DNA of 9,962 nt from the NCBI GenBank assembly GCA_964528565.1, contig CAZGSP010000002.1, forward strand, positions 1 through 9,962, given 5' to 3'. This stretch comes from UBA10133 sp964528565 (lineage in GTDB: Bacteria > Patescibacteriota > Microgenomatia > UBA1400 > MFAQ01). Positions 7,033 through 9,962 of the stretch are shown one piece after another. Position numbers and translations under genes: made by a program. The notes under the pieces were generated by a model that worked only from the letters and a program-made list of their open reading frames with translations, did no database searches and had not been told where the DNA came from. Position 1 is the stretch's first letter. Each line of letters opens with the position of its first letter.

Positions 7033-7554
7033 TCAAACAGCAAGCATCCAATGGTCATACAGAACCCCTTTATGGTCCACATCTTTCCATCTGCCGTCAA
7101 ATGTTTCTTTCCTTATCTTTCTTATGCCTTTCCCGTACTTGCTTTTCTGTTGCCGGACATAAGGGTCAGCGAGCCACAAGTAGTCCTTCTCAACTCCAAA
7201 CACCACCGAGTAATGTCCGCTTTCCATCCTGTCATAATATTTCTGACTTCCCCAAGCTTGATAAACCACCAGGCACAGTTTTTGCTTTTTTACCCTATTT
7301 TCCAAGTCGTGCAGGCTCGCTCCATGTTTCTCCCGGAAATTTAGGTCCATCTCTCTGAACAGCCCTTTAATTCGTTCCGGATGTGTCCCACGCCTGCTTG
7401 TAGTGCCCAGTCTCCTTTTTACGGTGTCTTTCCTCGATTTACAGCCCAAAGTCCTCAGGATGGTCATTACGGAGGCCAAGCCACACTCATACCCATTCTC
7501 CTGACGGACGGGTTTTACAGGCACGAGTAGTATTTTATCTTTCTTTCTCACCAC
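7033..7554 (-). CDS. Stand-alone C39-like cysteine peptidase
   Basis: A peptidase of about 173 aa related to the C-terminal half of the next gene. The papain-fold catalytic set is present: oxyanion Gln18, Cys24 in GYECGLASV, His114 in ESGHYSVVFGV, and Asp130 in LADP. The ends match closely (YQAWG at 98-102, YDHWMLAV at the C-terminus), indicating a tandem duplication in which only one copy carries the hydrolase. It is basic and has no signal peptide or membrane segment. An in-frame TAG at 7566-7564 limits the N-terminus. Two GTG codons are adjacent (7554 and 7551). The second overlaps the stop of a tiny leader ORF as GTGA, a typical coupling arrangement, and may be the true start. The fused gene begins 20 nt downstream. 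C39-fold enzymes cut after double-glycine leaders in bacteriocin systems, but that role is not supported by the neighbours here. Confidence 0.8.
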   Translation of the reverse strand: MVRKKDKILLVPVKPVRQENGYECGLASVMTILRTLGCKSRKDTVKRRLGTTSRRGTHPERIKGLFREMDLNFREKHGASLHDLENRVKKQKLCLVVYQAWGSQKYYDRMESGHYSVVFGVEKDYLWLADPYVRQQKSKYGKGIRKIRKETFDGRWKDVDHKGVLYDHWMLAV

Positions 7555-7583
7555 GCCCCAATTCTAAGTCTCCGATAAGTCAT
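7548..7583 (-). CDS. Possible 11-codon leader peptide (MTYRRLRIGAW)
   Basis: A very short ORF with the best translation start in this area: GGAGG at 7594-7590, six bases, then ATG at 7583. It runs 11 codons to TGA (7550-7548), which overlaps the second GTG of the peptidase gene as GTGA. The peptidase has no good Shine-Dalgarno sequence of its own, so ribosomes could be delivered by this leader. An alternative is that the ORF is the original N-terminus, separated from the peptidase frame by a frameshift. Confidence 0.4.
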   Translation of the reverse strand: MTYRRLRIGAW

Positions 7584-7610
7584 TTACAACCTCCAAATTA
7601 GCCTCAAAGA

Positions 7611-7624
7611 GTGGGCGCTCTTGG
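7611..7624 (-). pseudogene. 14-bp remnant of tRNA-Ile 3' end
   Basis: GTGGGCGCTCTTGG on the plus strand is identical to the tRNA 3'-end segment at 7830-7843 and 7979-7992, and differs by one base from the intact tRNA (8149-8162). The match then stops. This is the outermost of four spaced copies, so it could mark the edge of an insertion or a decayed tandem tRNA copy. Confidence 0.5.
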
Positions 7625-7632
7625 CGCGAAGG

Positions 7633-7759
7633 CAATTCCTGGTTTTTTCCGATATCCCTTGTGGAAATCGGGAAAAACGAGTCACGGAATTGACTGAGTG
7701 AGGCATCAGGTCGGCTGGACCTGATGGCCGGGGTGAGAGTATTTTCAGCAGAAAATACT
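7633..7759. other. Chain of hairpins, candidate structured RNA
   Basis: Three strong stems follow one another. First, CAATTCC (7633-7639) pairs with GGAATTG (7686-7692) and encloses TTTTTCCGAT paired with ATCGG(G)AAAAA (7644-7653 with 7667-7677). Second, CATCAGGTC (7704-7712) pairs perfectly with GACCTGATG (7718-7726) around a 5-nt loop. Third, AGTATTTTC (7738-7746) pairs perfectly with GAAAATACT (7751-7759). No known RNA family is recognised and the direction is unclear. On the minus strand it would lie in the leader of the peptidase operon. Confidence 0.4.
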
Positions 7760-7774
7760 TGAACTCAAATAAAA

Positions 7775-7847
7775 GACCCCAATCCGGATTGACACAAAAA
7801 AATGCCGCCACAAGGGCGGAATTGTTTTTGTGGGCGCTCTTGGGGTC
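7775..7847. repeat. 73-bp direct repeat, copy 1
   Basis: This unit starts GACCCCAA and ends TTGGGGTC, an 8-bp terminal inverted repeat. It contains the palindrome CAATCCGGATTG and CACAAAAA/TTTTTGTG flanking a GC hairpin. It matches copy 2, 149 bp away, at 70 of 73 positions. The three differences all lie in or next to the GC hairpin and weaken it here (CCGCC/GGCGG remains). The last 17 bp equal the 3' end of a tRNA-Ile read on the minus strand. Confidence 0.8.
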
Positions 7848-7923
7848 TCCTCAGTCCCCTCTCTCAGTTCGGGGCTTCGGAACCTGTCTCGCCAAGATCG
7901 TTACGAGCTTGGCTCCGACTTTC

Positions 7924-7996
7924 GACCCCAATCCGGATTGACACAAAAAAATTCCGCCCCCAGGGCGGAATTGTTTTTGTGGGCGCTCTTGGGGTC
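7924..7996. repeat. 73-bp direct repeat, copy 2, joined to a tRNA-Ile 3' half
   Basis: This has the same organisation as copy 1 but an intact central hairpin. Its right end merges without a break into the 39-nt tRNA-Ile 3' half (7980-8018). This suggests the unit originated as a tRNA gene end plus its terminator and was then duplicated leftwards. Confidence 0.8.
7945..7978. terminator. Bidirectional rho-independent terminator within repeat copy 2
   Basis: AATTCCGCCC (7950-7959) pairs with GGGCGGAATT (7963-7972) around a 3-nt loop. T-runs lie on both sides: GTTTTTG on the plus strand and six T on the minus strand (7950-7945). It lies directly downstream of the tRNA 3' half on the minus strand. 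Confidence 0.75.
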
Positions 7997-8018
7997 GAAC
8001 CAAGCACCTCGGTCTTAT
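7980..8018 (-). pseudogene. tRNA-Ile 3' half (decayed copy)
   Basis: These 39 nt match the 3' half of the intact tRNA-Ile (8150-8188) with a single difference (C at 7986 for A at 8156), offset by exactly 170 bp. They cover the end of the anticodon loop, variable loop, T-arm, acceptor 3' strand and discriminator. Its acceptor strand AGCGCCC would pair with the GGGCGCT of the 5' fragment at 8267-8244, not with the intact tRNA, so the two fragments come from one lost gene. Confidence 0.75.
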
Positions 8019-8059
8019 TCCAATCCCCATAATGACGTAGTAATTATGGGTGTTTCAGA

Positions 8060-8127
8060 ATACGAGGAAGCGCAAGATTTTTTATCAAAATAACGAAGTT
8101 ATTGAGAAAAATCGAGCAAGCTCGTAT
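8060..8127. other. Nested stem-loop between tRNA copies
   Basis: ATACGAG (8060-8066) pairs with CTCGTAT (8121-8127), GATTTTT (8076-8082) with AAAAATC (8107-8113), and AATAAC (8089-8094) with GTTATT (8098-8103). On the minus strand CGAG-CTTG-CTCG followed by ATTTTT (about 8124-8107) could serve as a weak terminator for tRNA-Ile. Just to the left, CCCATAAT and ATTATGGG form another hairpin. Confidence 0.4.
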
Positions 8128-8149
8128 CAGGACAAACTTAATATGTTCG

Positions 8150-8223
8150 TGGGCGATCTTGGGGTCGAACCAAGCACCTCGGTCTTATCAGGACCGCGCT
8201 CTAACCAGATGAGCTAATCGCCC
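8150..8223 (-). tRNA. tRNA-Ile(GAT)
   Basis: A 74-nt cloverleaf with every arm paired: acceptor GGGCGAT/ATCGCCC, D-stem GCTC/GAGC, anticodon stem CGGTC/GACCG with loop CTGATAA (anticodon GAT, reading Ile codons AUC/AUU), variable loop AGGTG, and T-stem CTTGG/CCAAG with loop TTCGACC. The discriminator is A and CCA is not encoded. Flanking TGTTCGT (8144-8150) and ACGAACA (8224-8230) are complementary and lengthen the acceptor helix of the precursor by about 7 bp, an unusual feature that could affect RNase P or 3' processing. tRNA-Ile(GAT) often sits in the 16S-23S spacer. Here it is about 1.5 kb downstream of 16S on the same strand, beyond several terminators. Confidence 0.96.
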
Positions 8224-8243
8224 ACGAACACATCAATTGTCAA

Positions 8244-8267
8244 TCTAACCAGATGAGCTAAGCGCCC
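8244..8267 (-). pseudogene. tRNA-Ile 5' fragment (decayed copy)
   Basis: These 24 nt equal the 5' end of the intact tRNA-Ile through the D-arm, except acceptor GGGCGCT instead of GGGCGAT. The match breaks off at 8244, before the end of the D-stem. Its acceptor complements the 3' half at 7980-8018. The intact tRNA gene lies between these two halves. Confidence 0.75.
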
Positions 8268-8310
8268 AAAACACTCGTATATTCTAACACAAAAGACTAA
8301 AAACGAGCAC

Positions 8311-8335
8311 AAAAAGACCCCTCTTGGGAGGGGTC
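8311..8335 (-). terminator. Rho-independent terminator of the 78-aa membrane protein gene
   Basis: On the minus strand GACCCCTC (8335-8328) and GAGGGGTC (8323-8316) form an 8-bp stem around CCAA, followed by five T (8315-8311). The TAG stop codon of the gene overlaps the start of the stem. Confidence 0.88.
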
Positions 8336-8571
8336 TACAAATCTTCCATTTTTTCTCTCACCAAACTCAGAGTATACACAAACAAATAAATGGCTATTGC
8401 TGTGGCAAACGCTCCACCAACGAACATTACAGCCATGGCCCAGGAAATTTCCAGTTCCAAGAGCATTATCGTGGAGGCGCAGAACACCGCCGCGGCCGAA
8501 AAACCAATTCCAATATCCATAATCAATAGCGTAATCAACCCAATTACAACCAACACATCCTTCAATTTCAT
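8335..8571 (-). CDS. Small membrane protein, 78 aa
   Basis: Not recognised. It is almost wholly hydrophobic: one helix at residues 5-31 and another at about 42-69, separated by a short acidic loop (LELE), with a charged cytoplasmic tail (VREKMEDL). The opening MKLKDV resembles MKLRDI of the neighbour upstream, and both continue into a long hydrophobic helix, so the two may be paralogues. The start ATG 8571 is supported by AGGAG five bases upstream. A TATAAT box (8611-8606) sits in the short gap just after the neighbour's terminator, though no -35 is evident. The gene has its own terminator. The function is unknown. Confidence 0.75.
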   Translation of the reverse strand: MKLKDVLVVIGLITLLIMDIGIGFSAAAVFCASTIMLLELEISWAMAVMFVGGAFATAIAIYLFVYTLSLVREKMEDL

Positions 8572-8611
8572 CGTTTCTCCTCTTTGTGAACGTACTTACC
8601 TACGGATTATA

Positions 8612-8635
8612 TCAAAACACCCGCCGTAAGGCGGG
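8612..8635 (-). terminator. Rho-independent terminator after the 95-aa membrane protein gene
   Basis: On the minus strand CCCGCC (8635-8630) and GGCGGG (8625-8620) pair around loop TTAC, followed by TGTTTTG. It lies 8 nt after the stop at 8644. The U-run is modest, so readthrough to the 78-aa gene is possible. Confidence 0.75.
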
Positions 8636-8643
8636 GGACAGAA

Positions 8644-8931
8644 TCAAATTATGGATAACAATGTTACCAACACGACCAGACAGACAACAAAGAAAAACAG
8701 GAAGGTCCAGACGATCAAGAGTTTCAAATAAAATTCGAGTTCAAAAACCTCTCCTTCAGAGCACATAGCCTTCCCAAATGCCCAAGGAGTCAGTAAAAAT
8801 GAAACCACCAGTAACCCGGCAGCTAAGTTCACATTGTGTACGGTATGACCAAACAGTCCCATCCCTGTAGCAACCGATATGACCAGAAATATCACGGCCA
8901 GGCATATGAAAAATATGTCACGCAGTTTCAT
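8644..8931 (-). CDS. Small membrane protein, 95 aa
   Basis: Not recognised. Three hydrophobic helices are visible at about residues 6-27, 33-53 and 68-94, with a short loop (KAMCSEGEVFELE) between the second and third. There are no catalytic motifs. ATG 8931 overlaps the TGA of the upstream gene as ATGA, and GGAG lies five bases before the ATG, so the two are translationally coupled and probably made together. The N-terminus MKLRDIFF resembles the 78-aa protein downstream. A terminator follows. Confidence 0.78.
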   Translation of the reverse strand: MKLRDIFFICLAVIFLVISVATGMGLFGHTVHNVNLAAGLLVVSFLLTPWAFGKAMCSEGEVFELEFYLKLLIVWTFLFFFVVCLVVLVTLLSII

Positions 8932-9158
8932 TTATTCTCCGTTTTCTTCTTCCTGAGGACAAGAAAGGCTTCGATTGTTGTAACTGTCGTAGCGATCGTG
9001 GCTATCAGAACTACGAACGAATGTCCAATGATAGACGATATGCTCAGTGAAGAAAAATCGGTTATCAGGATGACCAATCCACCGTATATTGAAAACACAA
9101 AAAAGCAAGCCATCGCCATCATCAGCAGGAAATATACCACTCTCAGATATTTTGGCAT
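8928..9158 (-). CDS. Small membrane protein, 76 aa
   Basis: Not recognised. Two hydrophobic helices (about 7-33 and 44-68) are joined by a short Ser-rich loop, and the C-terminus is strongly basic (RKKKTENK), which should stay in the cytoplasm under the positive-inside rule. The start ATG 9158 has GGAGG four bases upstream. It is the first gene of a coupled pair: its TGA overlaps the ATG of the 95-aa gene. An inverted repeat at 9196-9214 lies in its leader. Confidence 0.78.
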   Translation of the reverse strand: MPKYLRVVYFLLMMAMACFFVFSIYGGLVILITDFSSLSISSIIGHSFVVLIATIATTVTTIEAFLVLRKKKTENK

Positions 9159-9195
9159 TTGTCCTCCAAGTTATGTCAAGGTGTATTGGCCCATA

Positions 9196-9214
9196 TTGTA
9201 CCACTTGGGTACAA
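9196..9214. promoter_or_regulatory. 7-bp inverted repeat upstream of the 76-aa gene
   Basis: TTGTACC (9196-9202) and GGTACAA (9208-9214) are perfect complements with a 5-nt spacer. The site sits just downstream of the previous gene's terminator and about 40 bp before the 76-aa ORF. It could be an operator for a dimeric repressor or a leader hairpin. Confidence 0.35.
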
Positions 9215-9234
9215 AATACCCGGCCGAAGCCGGG
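9213..9234 (-). terminator. Rho-independent terminator with UUCG loop
   Basis: On the minus strand CCCGGC (9234-9229) and GCCGGG (9224-9219) close a UUCG tetraloop, a very stable hairpin, followed by TATTTTG. It begins 7 nt after the stop of the 86-aa gene at 9242. Confidence 0.8.
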
Positions 9235-9241
9235 GAAAAAA

Positions 9242-9502
9242 TCAAGCTAGTGCCATCCAAAAGAAACCTATGATCGGAATAATTATCACCAGTGCCCAGG
9301 TCAGACCTCCCACCCTACCCTTATTCTTAATGATGAACCACACGATGGATATGGGAATAAATATTCCGGCCCAAGCCAAAGCCGCTAACAAGGCCGCCAG
9401 TTTCATCCAAAAATCCCCCGATTGACCTTTTACACTAGCTTCAACGAGACCAATTGCTCCTTTCAAATAACCAATGAGAGACCAATTTGGGTACTGTTCC
9501 AC
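9242..9502 (-). CDS. Small membrane protein, 86 aa
   Basis: Not recognised. After a polar, Trp/Tyr-containing N-terminus of about 30 residues come two helices (about 33-58 and 66-84) joined by a short basic loop (KNKGRVGG), a topology with both ends outside if the positive-inside rule holds. The start is GTG 9502, supported by GGAGG five bases upstream. It is the first gene after the 16S terminator. A TATAAT box (9549-9544) lies about 42 bp before the start without a recognisable -35. The gene has its own terminator. Confidence 0.75.
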   Translation of the reverse strand: MEQYPNWSLIGYLKGAIGLVEASVKGQSGDFWMKLAALLAALAWAGIFIPISIVWFIIKNKGRVGGLTWALVIIIPIIGFFWMALA

Positions 9503-9543
9503 GTTTTCCTCCGGATGCGAATATTAGGGTACTTGCGTTCTTA

Positions 9544-9549
9544 ATTATA
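9544..9549 (-). promoter_or_regulatory. -10 box (TATAAT) before the 86-aa gene
   Basis: A perfect minus-strand TATAAT stands 13 bp after the 16S terminator's T-run. The expected -35 position falls inside that terminator and reads CAGGTT, a poor match. It is therefore a weak or activator-dependent promoter, if real. The same arrangement (terminator, then TATAAT) occurs before the 78-aa gene at 8611-8606. Confidence 0.4.
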
Positions 9550-9562
9550 CCCTATAAATCAC

Positions 9563-9584
9563 AAAAAACCTGCTGTTTGCAGGT
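9563..9584 (-). terminator. Rho-independent terminator downstream of 16S rRNA
   Basis: On the minus strand ACCTGC (9584-9579) and GCAGGT (9573-9568) form a stem with a 5-nt loop, followed by a run of six T. It would end the rRNA transcript about 140 nt after the 16S 3' end, with no 23S or tRNA included. Confidence 0.85.
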
Positions 9585-9642
9585 AATTTGTAGCTATTTC
9601 AAGTTAAGCAACTAATTTTCGTCTGAAGAGTGGCAAGAGTCA

Positions 9643-9673
9643 GGTTAGAGTGTATTTAGACACTCCTCTAACC
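9643..9673 (-). other. 16S 3' trailer hairpin
   Basis: GGTTAGAGTGT (9643-9653) pairs with the complementary strand ending CTCTAACC (9661-9673), with a 3-nt bulge and a 7-nt loop. A smaller hairpin, GGTCT/AGACC (9698-9712), lies nearer the 16S end. These may take part in 3' processing of the precursor. Nothing else is seen between 9585 and 9721. Confidence 0.45.
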
Positions 9674-9721
9674 AATAGTGTGGCGATATTATCATCCGGT
9701 CTCGTGAAGACCTTAACTCCT

Positions 9722-9871
9722 AGAAAGGAGGTGATCCATCCGCACCTTCCAGTACGGATACCTTGTTACGACTTAGCCCCCATCGCCAGTCTTACCTTAG
9801 GAGGTCCCTCCCTTGCGGTTGGGGATACCCACTTCGGGCACTACTGACTTTGTTGACTTGACGGGCAGTGT
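9722..9871 (-). rRNA. rrs: 16S ribosomal RNA, 3'-terminal segment (last exon)
   Basis: The reverse complement gives the universal 3' end of bacterial 16S: ACTGCCCGTC at the decoding site, a divergent helix 44, the AAGTCGTAACAAGGTA block (E. coli about 1492-1507), helix 45, and the intact anti-Shine-Dalgarno GGATCACCTCCTTTCT at 9738-9723. At about 150 nt it matches the E. coli segment from about A1396 to the end. The usual C1400 appears as U. The match ends sharply at 9871: the expected upstream bases TTGTAC and the conserved block before them are missing. The rest of the gene must lie outside the window, beyond an insertion. Confidence 0.95.
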
Positions 9872-9962
9872 TCTGGGATAACTATGTAAATCACTCTACA
9901 AACTTCCCTCTCGCCGAGCACGCGGATTTCCCGCACCCTGGCGAATGCCTGATCTTGATGAA
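9872..9962 (-). other. 3' end of an intron or insertion interrupting 16S rRNA
   Basis: This 91-nt stretch replaces the highly conserved sequence that should precede the 1400 region (GGGCCTTGTACAC), and has no 16S similarity that I can see. Read as RNA it can form GCGG-GAAAT-CCGC (in about 9939-9925), and it ends CCCAGA directly before the exon ACACTGCCC. Self-splicing introns, some with homing endonuclease genes, are well known in 16S of CPR bacteria. A group I intron is the favoured reading, but its core elements would lie beyond the window and I cannot confirm the class. Confidence 0.7.

Larger units (their letters stand above)
7584..8149. other. Gene-poor, hairpin-rich region beside tRNA-Ile
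   Basis: There is no convincing protein gene in this stretch. Short open frames on the plus strand are translations of repeats and of tRNA sequence. It holds four items described separately: a 14-bp copy of the tRNA 3' end (7611-7624), a chain of hairpins (7633-7759), a 73-bp direct repeat in two copies (7775-7847 and 7924-7996), and a 39-nt tRNA-Ile 3' half (7980-8018) followed by more stem-loops. Between the repeat copies (7848-7923) the minus strand can form GCCAAG/CTTGGC around an 11-nt loop. Confidence 0.6.

Noticed and set aside
7775..8018. Spaced direct repeats that might be a CRISPR array
   Set aside because: Units are long, irregularly spaced, palindromic and derived from tRNA ends. 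There are no regular spacers or cas genes.
7759..8093. Overlapping plus-strand ORFs of 60-87 codons containing LLGSNQAP-like peptides
   Set aside because: They are translations of the 73-bp repeats and the antisense of tRNA-Ile fragments. They lack ribosome binding sites, and the repeated peptides follow the DNA repeats.
8836..9425. Plus-strand ORFs of 88-145 codons opposite the small membrane genes
   Set aside because: The minus-strand frames have strong Shine-Dalgarno sites, membrane helices, stop/start overlap and terminators. The plus frames have none.
9650..9847. 65-codon ORF across the 16S 3' end
   Set aside because: It is antisense to rRNA; such ORFs are well-known annotation artefacts.

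Overview
The window looks like chromosomal DNA of a small-genome bacterium, most likely a member of the Candidate Phyla Radiation (Patescibacteria). This is inferred from four things: a 16S rRNA gene interrupted near its 3' end, a 16S gene that is not followed by 23S, mixed use of Shine-Dalgarno and SD-less starts, and many unfamiliar small proteins. UGA is used as an ordinary stop (at least five genes), which argues against the UGA=Gly lineages (Gracilibacteria/Absconditabacteria). All genes but one are on the minus strand.

Layout, left to right. Bases 4-28 hold a plus-strand terminator for a gene outside the window. Bases 30-3785 are a minus-strand operon read right to left: a 689-aa metallophosphoesterase with a second, catalytically dead copy of its own fold, a single-domain response regulator, and a membrane PAS histidine kinase. 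Bases 3966-5045 encode a DusB-like tRNA-dihydrouridine synthase carrying a 111-bp in-frame palindromic insertion and a short heptamer-repeat insertion. Bases 5077-5667 are a self-contained plus-strand unit: a near-consensus promoter, strong RBS, a 158-aa exported or anchored protein of unknown function, and a terminator.

Bases 5867-7583 hold two adjacent minus-strand genes with related C39-like (papain-fold) cysteine peptidase domains. One is fused to an alpha/beta-hydrolase. The other stands alone, and a tiny leader ORF overlaps its start. Bases 7584-8310 have no convincing protein gene. They hold one intact tRNA-Ile(GAT), several fragments of a second tRNA-Ile, a 73-bp direct repeat built from tRNA 3' end plus a terminator hairpin, and a chain of further hairpins.

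Bases 8311-9502 encode four small hydrophobic proteins, each with a good RBS and most with their own terminator. Bases 9563-9871 are the terminator, trailer and last ~150 nt of 16S rRNA. The 16S match stops abruptly at 9871, and bases 9872-9962 are non-16S sequence, interpreted as the 3' end of an intron or other insertion.

Functionally, the left operon is probably a signalling unit (sensor kinase to regulator, with the phosphoesterase as possible effector). The dus, tRNA-Ile and 16S genes belong to translation. The peptidase/hydrolase pair and the small membrane proteins have no assigned pathway.
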